Assembly: GCA_021779935.1 (NCBI GenBank)
Contig: JAJXZT010000042.1
Span: forward strand, 1-64,000
Origin: Acidobacteriota bacterium
GTDB taxonomy: Bacteria > Acidobacteriota > Terriglobia > Terriglobales > Acidobacteriaceae
Length of the DNA: 64,000 bases
Reading direction: 5' to 3'
Part shown: positions 1-7,560 of the stretch, piece after piece
Layout of the letters: every line of letters begins with the position of its first letter
Numbering within the stretch: position 1 is the first letter of the stretch
Position numbers and translations under genes: made by a program
Notes under the pieces: generated by a model
What the model was told of the DNA's origin: nothing
What the model saw: only the letters and a program-made list of their open reading frames with translations
Databases searched by the model: none

Positions 1-110
1 CTGGGGCGGAAATCGCTCGAGATCATGGACAGCGCCGCAGGAACGCTCGAACGCGAACAGAACGCGAGCTTAACCAACTTAGGCCAGAAACTTACTTGCA
101 CCACGGGCTG
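1..110. other. left edge, no identifiable gene
   Basis: Nothing recognisable is coded here. Similarity to the second RHS copy (from 2221) starts sharply at position 111, so position 110/111 is a recombination or deletion breakpoint that cuts RHS fragment A in its GAHTY segment. Read on the minus strand the frame continues into sequence with no RHS character. Confidence 0.4.
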
Positions 111-480
111 ATAGGTGTGCGCGCCGTCGCTGGTCAGGTTGCCGTCGGCGTCGTAACTGATCGTCGCTCCCGGCAGGCTGGAACTTTGGTTGGTCGTGGA
201 GGAATTGTTTCGCGCAGGGCCGACGGCTGGATGTTCGGACAAGCATCATGGCTGAAGTCAAGAGCCGTATCGATGGGACTACCGGAGGACGTGTCCCGGA
301 CCAGGTTCAGAACTGTGTCAGATGAGTTTTCGCACGACATCAAAGAACTGCCCCGCTCAAGCCAAAAGATGTGCCTAGTCCCAAGACACTCTGTAAACGA
401 TGTCTTGGGACTAGACACAAAAAATGGCTTGAACGGGCCACCGTCAGGTTTTTCGGTAACCCGCGCCACCTGCCTGCTTG
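111..480 (-). pseudogene. RHS core remnant (fragment A)
   Basis: This stretch is nearly identical to 2221-2539, which lies in and just upstream of the second RHS fragment. It encodes only the short YDADGNLTSDGAHTY part of an RHS repeat plus the non-RHS leader that precedes it. No frame carries a complete RHS core and the 3' side is lost at position 110. The main difference from the second copy is about 50 bp of extra palindrome at 371-418. It is the most decayed unit of the RHS array. Confidence 0.7.
352..437. repeat. nested palindrome before RHS fragment A
   Basis: An outer 12-bp stem (352-363 with 426-437, one mismatch) encloses an inner 18-bp stem (371-388 with 401-418, one mismatch, 12-nt loop). 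The inner core reads CTAGTCCCAAGACA and its complement. The outer stem is shared with 2464-2498, where the inner palindrome is absent and replaced by a few bases. It could be an inserted REP-like unit or a terminator-like or recombination structure preceding the RHS module on the minus strand. Confidence 0.7.
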
Positions 481-551
481 AAACTTGGCCGAAAAATCCC
501 GACAATCCTGATGCCTGCGCCTGCAGCGCCGTGCATTGCGGCTTCTGCGCA

Positions 552-1037
552 CTATTGTTTGAGGTGAATGATATTCAGTGTAATGATTTTCATCTTTCCA
601 TCCGGCTGCTTCTGAAACCACACCCTCCCACGGGCCGCCATAACACCTTGTCCATTCCCGAACAGACAATCCGATGACTGATCCAAAATCGCCTGTCGTG
701 CGCTAGGCGTGATAATCGATGCGTATTTCCGGGTCATCTCTGCGGGGGTTCTAATCTCGAATGTGCCCGCACCGTATACCTTCAGAGGATATTGAACAAG
801 AGCTGCAAAGCCCTTCTTATCGTTCTCTTTGACGACATGCTGGAGGGCAAGAAAGAATGTCTTGGCTTCGACTGCAAACTCGGGCCCCCATGCATCTGCG
901 ACTGTACTGTTGGGACACGCCGACGGAGATGCAGTTTGTGCCATGGAATTGGCATCGAATAGTCCACCTAAAAATGCCAAAAGAACGACTGCACTGACCA
1001 GTGTAGTCGCCTTCCGGAATGCATTACTGATGTGCAT
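552..1037 (-). CDS. secreted protein, candidate immunity to the lysozyme RHS tip
   Basis: Predicted 161-residue exported protein. The ATG at 1037 lies inside the last codons of the RHS-lysozyme gene, a 14-nt overlap that implies translational coupling. Residues about 1-34 form a signal peptide (basic N-region, long hydrophobic stretch, MAQTA near the cleavage site). The mature part has two cysteines (PSACPNS, SSDCLF) that could form a disulfide. I recognise no family. Position, size and periplasmic location fit an immunity protein protecting peptidoglycan from the upstream GH24 tip; this is inference. Longer starts up to 1163 are possible but would overlap the toxin more and lack the signal peptide at the N-terminus. 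Confidence 0.65.
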   Translation of the reverse strand: MHISNAFRKATTLVSAVVLLAFLGGLFDANSMAQTASPSACPNSTVADAWGPEFAVEAKTFFLALQHVVKENDKKGFAALVQYPLKVYGAGTFEIRTPAEMTRKYASIITPSARQAILDQSSDCLFGNGQGVMAARGRVWFQKQPDGKMKIITLNIIHLKQ

Positions 1038-2409
1038 AGCAGGCACTTGCGTATACTCCGTTCGAAAACATATTGGCCTCATTGGCCCTCCTGAATGGCA
1101 TGCCTGGCCCTCCAGCACTGAGAGAGCGGATGTCACCTGGCACGGCGACCGTATTCCCCGCACTCAAGTCTCGCCACACATCGTGCGTTTGCAATCGCCC
1201 CATCCCCATATTGAAGGTCAAGCTAAACATCGCATCATATTGCGACTGGGTTAGCGGCACGCTAAGGGCGTTGTTAAGCGCGGTCGCTGCGGAATTGGAA
1301 TCAATGGCAAATTGCGCCAATGCGGCTGGTCCAGTAACGCTCATGGCATTATCTGCGGCAGTACATGGACCGTAGTGCAACAGGTGCCCGTAGCCTATCG
1401 TGCAATTTCCTCGCGAGTCTGGATAAGCTGTCGGACTAAAACCTTCGCAATTGGCCACAAATCTCAGTCCTGCGTTACTTGGGGCCTGCCTTCCTCCTCT
1501 GCCTCCACCGCCGAACCTGATTGGCGGAAGAGAGGGAAGTAGTAGGCTGAGGTCAATTCCCGGGATTGCCTCCGGACAAATCTGGACACCCGCCTGAAGT
1601 CCGGCACCCCACTGACCCTTACCTGAACTTGGGTAAATTGTGACACAGTCTGTTGGTACCGTCTCATATAACCCCAGCGGATCTACAAACGACATCGGCA
1701 TGTTGTTGACATACGCATACCGGTTCCAGCTCTGCGGGTTCGCGGGATTAACTGCTGCCAGTCCTGCCGGGTCGGGACTGATCCAGCGTCCCTGCACGGA
1801 CGACTGCTCGCGGTAGAGGAAGTCGTAGAGGCCGGAGGCTGTGTCCTGGTTCTGGCCGGTGAAAGAGAGGTCCGAGACATTGGGAGGATACTGGTTGTAG
1901 GGTTCGCCGTACGGCGCGTACGAAACGTCGGAATACACAGTCTGACTTGTGGTCGAGGCCAAACGCGAACTCCCCAGCCAATCGGCGTGGCGATAGTAAT
2001 CCAATCCAGCCGAGTTATACACCGCAACGGCCCCGGCAGGTAACGCCACGAAAGCCTTGCTCAGCGTCGTCCCGTTCATCAGCGCGAACTTGCTGCCGTC
2101 CAGACCGTAGACGACCTGCGTATGGGTGCTACCAGTCGTCTGTTCCACGGCGCGGTCCAGAGCGTCGTACGTGATGGTCGTGCTGTCCACCGTGGTCGAG
2201 TTTCCATCCGCGTCCCAGGCATAGGTGTGCGCGCCATCGCTGGTCAGGTTGCCGTCGGCGTCGTAACTGATCGTCGCTCCCGGCAGGCTGGAACTTTGGT
2301 TGGTCGTGGAGGAATTGTTTCGCGCAGGGCCGACGGCTGGATGTTCGCATAGAAGCATCATGGCTGAAGTCAAGAGCCGTATCGATGGGACTACCGGAGG
2401 ACGTGCCAC
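1024..2409 (-). CDS. orphan RHS C-terminal cassette with GH24 (T4-type) lysozyme tip
   Basis: The frame encodes 461 residues, but the GTG at 2409 is arbitrary: only the end of an RHS core is present. Residues 48-247 carry RHS repeats and the core terminus (RHADWLG, YDFLYREQSS, GRWISPDP, ending FVDPLGL at 242-247). A variable stretch and the linker GGGGRGGRQAPSN (about 300-312) follow, then a lysozyme domain at 314-461. E322, D331 and T337 reproduce the E-x8-D-x5-T catalytic spacing of T4 lysozyme, with TIGYGH and MPFRRANEANMF matching GH24. The tip should cleave peptidoglycan. Lacking a full core and secretion N-terminus, it is probably a displaced cassette that acts only after recombination with a full-length rhs gene elsewhere. 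Confidence 0.85.
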   Translation of the reverse strand: MARPPVVPSIRLLTSAMMLLCEHPAVGPARNNSSTTNQSSSLPGATISYDADGNLTSDGAHTYAWDADGNSTTVDSTTITYDALDRAVEQTTGSTHTQVVYGLDGSKFALMNGTTLSKAFVALPAGAVAVYNSAGLDYYRHADWLGSSRLASTTSQTVYSDVSYAPYGEPYNQYPPNVSDLSFTGQNQDTASGLYDFLYREQSSVQGRWISPDPAGLAAVNPANPQSWNRYAYVNNMPMSFVDPLGLYETVPTDCVTIYPSSGKGQWGAGLQAGVQICPEAIPGIDLSLLLPSLPPIRFGGGGRGGRQAPSNAGLRFVANCEGFSPTAYPDSRGNCTIGYGHLLHYGPCTAADNAMSVTGPAALAQFAIDSNSAATALNNALSVPLTQSQYDAMFSLTFNMGMGRLQTHDVWRDLSAGNTVAVPGDIRSLSAGGPGMPFRRANEANMFSNGVYASACYAHQ

Positions 2410-2463
2410 CGGTCGGGTTCAAAACTGTGTCAGATGAGTTTTCGCACGACATCAAAGAACTAC

Positions 2464-2498
2464 CCCGCTCAAGCCAAAATGAAGAAGGCTTGAACGGG
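2464..2498. repeat. 12-bp-stem hairpin before RHS fragment B
   Basis: Arms CCCGCTCAAGCC (2464-2475) and GGCTTGAACGGG (2487-2498) pair with one mismatch around an 11-nt loop. The same outer arms occur at 352-437 with an extra palindrome inside. On the minus strand it immediately precedes RHS fragment B. Confidence 0.65.
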
Positions 2499-2619
2499 CC
2501 ACCGTCAGGTTTTTTCCGGTAACCCGGGCCACCTGCCCATGTTGCTCCTCTTAGATGATCGAGGAACAAACATTTACACAGAAATCAGAACACACTCGGA
2601 AGCAGATACACTGCAGCCG

Positions 2620-2630
2620 TTATTTGGGGC
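2620..2630 (-). repeat. orphan copy of the RHS tip-junction motif
   Basis: On the minus strand this reads GCCCCAAATAA, coding Ala-Pro-Asn-Asn, the same sequence that joins core linker to toxin in fragment C (3569-3579) and, with one change, in fragment B (1475-1485). Here it is 26 nt past the end of the 2657-3124 gene and opens a frame that stops after about 18 codons, so it looks like the stub of another tip. Confidence 0.6.
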
Positions 2631-2656
2631 GAGTAGCGCACAGTGCCGGCGCACGA

Positions 2657-3124
2657 CTATTTACTCGAACTGTCACGTTCAATAGTTGCTCTGGGATTCG
2701 CGGATGCAGGCATCCAAACCGAATTCCCAGCATTATTGCGTAACTGGACACTGAATTCACGCTGATTCTCCCGGTACACATCACCGATGACGACACGACA
2801 TACGTCCCGATAGGCTAAACAAATAGACGGCTTTCCATCCGGATCGGAAAGCAAGCTAATTGTTTGCTTCCCACGAACATCAGTCATTGCGATGCTAACC
2901 ATGCCGTCATCACCGACTTCTATCTTAACTCCCTGTTTCCCGGTCGGATTAATGACAGAAATCGAATGCGCTTGGATAGAGTTGGCAACGATGTCCGCAG
3001 GGTGCTGTGCCGCACTCACGTGAGTGCTTGCAGTACACCAGAACGTAATAGCTGTGGCTGCCAGCAAAAGCAGCAAGAGCCGGTTGGTCCGTTCAAGTCG
3101 CGTGATACGAGTTTCAAAATCCAT
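2657..3124 (-). CDS. membrane-anchored periplasmic protein, candidate immunity to RHS tip C
   Basis: Predicted 155 residues. A short polar N-terminus (MDFETRITRLERTNR) is followed by one hydrophobic segment (about 16-33), then a periplasmic region of about 120 residues with beta-rich repeats (VINPTGKQGVKIEV, VSIAMTDVRGKQTISLL). Two cysteines sit in ICLAYRDVCRV. ATG 3124 is chosen over a TTG at 3139 because GAGGG lies 8 nt upstream. It begins 36 nt after the stop of RHS fragment C on the same strand. No family is recognised; gene order and topology suggest an immunity protein against an effector acting in the periplasm or inner membrane. Confidence 0.6.
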   Translation of the reverse strand: MDFETRITRLERTNRLLLLLLAATAITFWCTASTHVSAAQHPADIVANSIQAHSISVINPTGKQGVKIEVGDDGMVSIAMTDVRGKQTISLLSDPDGKPSICLAYRDVCRVVIGDVYRENQREFSVQLRNNAGNSVWMPASANPRATIERDSSSK

Positions 3125-3159
3125 AACATTCACCCTCAATTCGCCTTCGATTCTCGGTG

Positions 3160-4194
3160 CTACGGGTTAGGACAGGTCATCGTCGACGGCACCTGAAACT
3201 GCATGCCATTCACATTGCCGAGGTCTTGCCCACCTGGAAGCTCAAAGAGCACACGCCCCGGATAACGCTGTATCAAAGCAGCAACCCCCGAAGCTGGACC
3301 CATATTGTCGCTAACTCCGTTGAATACCTGTATATATCCACCATTGCCATTAGGAATGTATCCAGATATTTGAGTTCTGTATTGATTGATATAGGCGTTC
3401 GCTTGCGCGGAAGTCCAAGAGGAGGAACCGGGCGGTAGCCATTGTGAACGGTCAATGGCGGCTGTGCCAGGCGTTTCGGGTACTCCATATGCGCCTGCAC
3501 GATTCGGAGCGCGGGTCGGAAGGTTATTCTCTACGCCATGCGCATTCGTCGTGCATGTTTTCATCGGGTTATTTGGGGCCTTTCTTCCGCCTCTGCCCCC
3601 GCCACCACCGGGCCTAGCTGGCAAATATGGTGCATCCGAGAACCACCATCCACCAAAATCAACGCCGCCGTCGTAGATGCCGGGCGGCCATGGGGACAAA
3701 GGAAGATAAGGAGGAAGGAGAGGTAGCTTAGCAATTAGTCCCAGTGGATCGATCATGCTCAGTGGGTTGTTCCCCACGTATGCATACCGGTTCCAGCTCT
3801 GCGGATTCGCGGGATTGACTGCCGCCAGTCCTGCGGGGTCGGGGCTGATCCAGCGTCCCTGCACCGACGACTGTTCGCGGTAGAGGAAGTCGTAGAGGCC
3901 GGAGGCTGTGTCCTGATTCTGGCCGGTAAAAGAGAGGTCCGAGACATTGGGAGGATACTGGTTGTAGGCCTCGCCGTAGGGCGCGTACGAAACGTCCGAG
4001 TACACGGCTTTGCTTGTGGTCGAGGCCAATCGCGAACTCCCCAGCCAATCGGCGTGGCGGTAGTAATCCAATCCCGAAGAGTTATACACCGCCACGGCCC
4101 CGGCAGGTAAGGCCACGAAAGCCTTACGAGGGTAAGGTAGGGCGTAATTCGAGGTATAGCGATAGGCTATAAGTGGCGCACCCACATCTGCCAA
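3160..4194 (-). CDS. orphan RHS C-terminal cassette with unknown tip (fragment C)
   Basis: The frame is 344 residues, but its TTG start falls in a palindrome, so the true 5' end is missing. Homology to fragment B runs from about 4129 to 3775 (KAFVALPAGAV through RYAYVGNNPLSMIDPLGL, residues 24-153). After the DPLGL cleavage motif comes a Pro-rich stretch and GGGGGRGGRKAPNN (about 196-209), almost the same linker as in fragment B, then a roughly 135-residue tip. The tip has few cysteines and the segments SQWLPPG and GRVLFELPGGQDLGN; I recognise no toxin family. The adjacent membrane-anchored gene suggests a periplasmic target. Probably an unexpressed cassette in its present form. Confidence 0.75.
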   Translation of the reverse strand: MADVGAPLIAYRYTSNYALPYPRKAFVALPAGAVAVYNSSGLDYYRHADWLGSSRLASTTSKAVYSDVSYAPYGEAYNQYPPNVSDLSFTGQNQDTASGLYDFLYREQSSVQGRWISPDPAGLAAVNPANPQSWNRYAYVGNNPLSMIDPLGLIAKLPLLPPYLPLSPWPPGIYDGGVDFGGWWFSDAPYLPARPGGGGGRGGRKAPNNPMKTCTTNAHGVENNLPTRAPNRAGAYGVPETPGTAAIDRSQWLPPGSSSWTSAQANAYINQYRTQISGYIPNGNGGYIQVFNGVSDNMGPASGVAALIQRYPGRVLFELPGGQDLGNVNGMQFQVPSTMTCPNP

Positions 4195-4216
4195 CTACTG
4201 GCAGATATGGGGCACC
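4179..4216. repeat. 38-bp palindromic repeat, left copy
   Basis: A self-complementary unit (CCCACATCTGCCA with TGGCAGATATGGGG around a short loop) whose reverse complement recurs at 4687-4724 with 36 of 38 matches. It lies exactly where RHS fragment C loses its 5' end. A degenerate half-copy (GCAGATGCGGGCCACC) follows at 4231-4246. Confidence 0.8.
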
Positions 4217-4284
4217 CTCAAGCTAGAAGGGCAGATGCGGGCCACCCGCCACGAGCTGCAGTGCACCTCTGACTTTGGCCATTA

Positions 4285-4295
4285 TTATTTGGGGC
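4285..4295 (-). repeat. orphan copy of the RHS tip-junction motif
   Basis: GCCCCAAATAA on the minus strand, 10 nt beyond the stop of the SH3-domain gene. The frame it opens (APNNNGQSQRC...) ends after about 25 codons inside the palindrome zone. This repeats the arrangement seen after the 2657-3124 gene, where a junction motif also directly follows a putative immunity gene. Confidence 0.55.
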
Positions 4296-4305
4296 TACAC
4301 AGAGC

Positions 4306-4677
4306 TCATCCAGAAATCACATCAATCCACTTTTTCTTGACCCATCCAGATTGGCACCCTTTTGTTTTTTGCACATCCAATCCGGTGTGGGATGTTGAGC
4401 CGCAAGGTCCATTGGGACCACTATAGAAAACTCTGAACCAAGCGCCCTCTTCATCGCAGATATATACCCCTCTACCTGAATGAAGCTGGCCGATCTTTTT
4501 GAACTTAACCCCAGGTCCCGACCGTACCGTCACATAGTTGCCCTGCTCGACATGATCTTTCACTTTTGCAAAATTGCATGTGTAAGAGGTACTCGAAGTC
4601 CCGCTCGGGTTTTGTGCTGGCAAACTCGTCGGCCACAATGCCATCAGCAGCCCTAACATTACCAATCGTAAATACAT
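4306..4677 (-). CDS. secreted bacterial SH3-domain protein
   Basis: Predicted 123 residues with a clear signal peptide (MYLRLVMLGLLMALWPTSLPAQ). The mature part has the hallmarks of an SH3b domain: YVTVRSGPGVKFKKIGQLHSGRGVYICDEEGAWFRVFY at about 51-88, with four or more cysteines likely paired in disulfides, ending GWVKKKWIDV. SH3b domains bind peptidoglycan or proteins in the envelope. The gene lies between two inverted 38-bp palindromes and upstream of RHS fragment C on the same strand, so it may be the immunity gene of a lost RHS tip; it could equally be an independent envelope protein. ATG 4677 is preferred because it opens the signal peptide. Confidence 0.65.
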   Translation of the reverse strand: MYLRLVMLGLLMALWPTSLPAQNPSGTSSTSYTCNFAKVKDHVEQGNYVTVRSGPGVKFKKIGQLHSGRGVYICDEEGAWFRVFYSGPNGPCGSTSHTGLDVQKTKGCQSGWVKKKWIDVISG

Positions 4678-4686
4678 GTTCTGCCT

Positions 4687-4724
4687 GGTGCCCCATATCT
4701 GCCAGCAGTTGGCAGATGTGGGTC
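4687..4724. repeat. 38-bp palindromic repeat, right copy
   Basis: Inverted partner of 4179-4216 (36 of 38 positions). It lies 9 bp upstream of the SH3-domain start codon on the minus strand, where it could also influence that gene's transcription or translation. The pair brackets a segment of about 545 bp. Confidence 0.8.
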
Positions 4725-5039
4725 TTTTACGTCCATCCTGCAACGTACTCAATCGCACCGATCACTTTACGCCCCTCCCCTCGCAGACGCGAATGAATTC
4801 TCCTCTTTCGCCATTCCACTTTTCACTTGTCGCCGGGTCGTCCGACGCTGGCTGGGCGTCAACCCGGTAATTCTAAAATCCGATAAGTTCATTAACTACA
4901 TAGTTACTCCCGGGTATTTACTTCATCAGTAGCTTTGTTTACCCGAACGCCACTGGCGCCCATGGCGCTTGACACCGCAAAACACAACACAAGAATCATA
5001 TTCGAGACGAACTTCGCACGTTATAATTCGCCGCAGACA
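4725..5039. other. divergent intergenic region
   Basis: No gene is seen. A TATAAT hexamer stands at 5022-5027, 12 bp before the start codon at 5040, so transcription may begin at about 5034 with almost no leader. I could not find a convincing -35 element at the right distance. Confidence 0.35.
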
Positions 5040-6242
5040 ATGACCCGACTCATACGGCTCTTATTGATCGTCTCTGTCCTCGTCCCTGCCGCCGTGGCGG
5101 CAACATCGTCCTGGACCGCTCCAGCAGCGGCTTTCGCGCATCGCATCGCCAACGTCGCCGGCCCCGGCCCCGCCACCCTCACCGTCGAGAACGACTCTCC
5201 GCTCTCGTCTTCCGACGTCACAACCATCCGTGATCTTATCCTCCAGAACCTCGCCTCCGAGGGTGTCATCATCCGCGACGCTTCCACCACCGCTCCCAAC
5301 GCCATCCGCATCATCTTCTCCAGTAATCCCACCGGCCTTCTCTGGATCGCGCAGATCGCGCAAGGCCCGCAAACACTGGTCGTAATGCAATCTTTGCCCC
5401 TGCCTGAATCCGCACCGCCTGCGCATTCGGCGCCGCTGCTTACGCTGCGCACAACACGTCTTCTTGCGCTCTCATCTCCAATTCTCGACGTCGCTACCAT
5501 CGACCTTGCGGGCGTTCAAACCCTCGTTGTACTCACTCCCTCTGCAATCATTCTCTTTCAGCAATCCAGCGGCACCTGGCAGCAGATCCAATCGCTTCCC
5601 GTAACCCACAACAACGTTTTTCCCCGCGATATTCGCGGTCGAATCGCACTTTCCAGTGATCACTTTTTCGACGCGTATCTGCCCGGAGCCGTTTGCAGCA
5701 GCACTACTGCCGCTCCCGTTTCTATCGCCTGCCGCGACAGCGATGACCCCTGGCCGCTCGGCAGCCAGAGCGCTTTCTTCAACTCCGCACGAAACTATTT
5801 CACCGGCGTTCTCGTCCCCGGCCTCGAAAAAAAACAATTTCCCCCCTTCTACACCGCCGCCGCACTTCAGCGTTCGACTTATCTGCTGTGGCTCTTCGCC
5901 GGCATAGACGGAAAGGTTGTTTCGTTCGACGGCATAAATCAGCGCACGCTCGGTGCTGTAACTGTCGATTGGGGTAGTGATTTTGCTGTGGTGCACAGCA
6001 CATGCGGTTCCGACGAACAACTGCTGGTCACGGCATCGAGCGATGATCTTTCTACCGATTCCCTTCGCGCTTACGAGATTCCTGACCGCGAACCAATTGC
6101 CGTTAGCTCTGCAATCGCCTTCGGCGGACCGATCACCGCTCTCTGGACCAACGCGGATGCATCGAGCGCCATTGCAGTGGTCCACAACCTACAGACTGAT
6201 ATATATGAAGCATACAGCGTCTCAGTGGCTTGCAATCAGTAG
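5040..6242 (+). CDS. secreted protein of unknown function, first gene of a sensory operon
   Basis: Predicted 400 residues. MTRLIRLLLIVSVLVPAAVAA is a typical signal peptide, which is why ATG 5040 is taken rather than an upstream in-frame start at 4935. The mature protein is rich in short beta-strand-like segments (TVENDSPLSS, LDVATIDLAGVQTLVVL, DGKVVSFDGINQRTLG), suggestive of a beta-propeller, but no diagnostic repeat is clear. The next gene starts inside this one (38-nt overlap), and the following kinase and regulator overlap in turn, so all four are likely co-transcribed. It may present or modulate a signal for the downstream solute-binding protein and kinase; this is inference from context. 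Confidence 0.75.
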   Translation: MTRLIRLLLIVSVLVPAAVAATSSWTAPAAAFAHRIANVAGPGPATLTVENDSPLSSSDVTTIRDLILQNLASEGVIIRDASTTAPNAIRIIFSSNPTGLLWIAQIAQGPQTLVVMQSLPLPESAPPAHSAPLLTLRTTRLLALSSPILDVATIDLAGVQTLVVLTPSAIILFQQSSGTWQQIQSLPVTHNNVFPRDIRGRIALSSDHFFDAYLPGAVCSSTTAAPVSIACRDSDDPWPLGSQSAFFNSARNYFTGVLVPGLEKKQFPPFYTAAALQRSTYLLWLFAGIDGKVVSFDGINQRTLGAVTVDWGSDFAVVHSTCGSDEQLLVTASSDDLSTDSLRAYEIPDREPIAVSSAIAFGGPITALWTNADASSAIAVVHNLQTDIYEAYSVSVACNQ

Positions 6243-7560
6243 TATCTCGGTTGTGCTCGTCGTGTCTGCGTTCGCTCGCACGCGCCCTCGCTACGGTGGA
6301 AACCTGCGCGTCGAGACCGCCGACGTAGTAACCAACAGCGCGGACTTTCTTCGTCCGCTTATTGGTGACACACTCACGTCACTCGACCCGCAAGGGAATC
6401 CGCAGCCTCGTCTTGCGTTGCGCTGGGAATCGCAGAACGGCGGCGAGCGTTGGCAGTTCTGGATTCGTCCAGACACCAAACTGACTGATGGATCATTCTT
6501 GACTGCGACGTTAGTTGCACAGAGTCTCACGACGTTGACCGCTCAATTTCATCGCTGGCAATCGGTTCGTGCCAGCGGAAACTCGGTGATCTTCGAGTCC
6601 GGCACGCCAATGCCCAACATGCCCGCTGAACTCGCGTCTCCACTCAACGCGATTGTATTTGCCGATGCCTCCGGAGCGACAGTCGGCACTGGACCTTTTC
6701 GCATCGCCGGCAGTTCGCCAAATACGGTCATTCTGAAAGCAAATTCTGAATACTGGCGTGGGCGTCCGTTCGTTGATTCTCTCGACATTACGGGCCAGCA
6801 GTCCGTACGCACTCAATGGCTAGATCTGAACGTCACGCGGACTGATATTGCCGAAGTTCCACCCGACGTAATTCGTCTTGCCGTACAAAGTCGAATGCGA
6901 ACAGCAATCTCACCAGTCAACGAGCTGCTCGTACTGCAGATATCGGACGGCACGTCACAATTGCAGGATGTCCATCTTCGCCAGGCAATCGCCAACAGCA
7001 TCGACCGGAATTCCATCCTTAACTTTATTTACCAAAAGCAGGGCGAGGCGACCGGATCGCTGCTGCCGAATTGGATGACGGGCTACGGGATGCTCTTCGA
7101 TTCATCGCAGCAACTTGCAGTCGCCAGGGACCTTCGAGCTGCGCTCCCTTACGTCCCGGCATTGACAATTGCCTATCCTTCCGGAGATTCCACTCTTCAG
7201 CTTATTGCCGAGCGGATTGCGCTCAACATTCGCGACGCTGGACTCAACGTGCAGACGGCTCCCGACAGTGCGACATTGAGAGCGGATATGCATCTCATGC
7301 GTTTACGTCTGCCATCGGACAATCCTGTCGTTGCTCTCGCCGGAATCGCGAATGAACTCGGCATCACTATTCCGCCCCTCACGTCTAATAGTATGGAGGG
7401 CATTTGCAAAGCCGAGCAGGCGATGTTGTCTACTTATAAGGTGGTTCCATTGCTTTACCTGCCTACTGCTTACGCCGCCAGCAACCGCGTGCGCGATTGG
7501 CATCTCGACAAGATGGGTACGCCTTTGTGGCAAGGCTATTGGCTGGAGGATCGCAAGTGA
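6205..7560 (+). CDS. extracellular solute-binding protein, family 5
   Basis: Predicted 451 residues. A signal peptide (MKHTASQWLAISSISVVLVVSAFA) precedes RPRYGGNLRVE, the usual N-terminal strand of dipeptide/nickel-type binding proteins. LRQAIANSIDRNSILNFIYQKQGEATGSLLP (about 255-285) matches the family signature, and NSEYWRGRPFVDSL is also typical. There is no lipobox cysteine and no permease or ATPase gene nearby. The gene overlaps the preceding secreted protein by 38 nt and the kinase by 4 nt. Without transporter partners, a role as periplasmic ligand receptor feeding the kinase is more likely than uptake. At about 450 residues it is shorter than the usual 500-550. Confidence 0.85.
   Translation: MKHTASQWLAISSISVVLVVSAFARTRPRYGGNLRVETADVVTNSADFLRPLIGDTLTSLDPQGNPQPRLALRWESQNGGERWQFWIRPDTKLTDGSFLTATLVAQSLTTLTAQFHRWQSVRASGNSVIFESGTPMPNMPAELASPLNAIVFADASGATVGTGPFRIAGSSPNTVILKANSEYWRGRPFVDSLDITGQQSVRTQWLDLNVTRTDIAEVPPDVIRLAVQSRMRTAISPVNELLVLQISDGTSQLQDVHLRQAIANSIDRNSILNFIYQKQGEATGSLLPNWMTGYGMLFDSSQQLAVARDLRAALPYVPALTIAYPSGDSTLQLIAERIALNIRDAGLNVQTAPDSATLRADMHLMRLRLPSDNPVVALAGIANELGITIPPLTSNSMEGICKAEQAMLSTYKVVPLLYLPTAYAASNRVRDWHLDKMGTPLWQGYWLEDRK

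Noticed and set aside
96-677. 193-codon plus-strand frame
   Set aside because: Runs antisense over the RHS remnant and the end of the immunity candidate; composition is not protein-like and it starts in duplicated RHS sequence.
829-1254. 141-codon plus-strand frame
   Set aside because: Antisense shadow of the immunity candidate and the lysozyme tip, both of which have clear signatures on the minus strand.
3160-4194. A true start codon for RHS fragment C at TTG 4194
   Set aside because: The codon lies in the 38-bp palindrome with no ribosome site and the first 20 residues have no RHS similarity; the fragment is simply 5'-truncated.
4935-5039. Upstream start for the secreted protein at 5040
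   Set aside because: Starting at 4935 would bury the signal peptide 35 residues inside the protein and place the likely -10 element within coding sequence.
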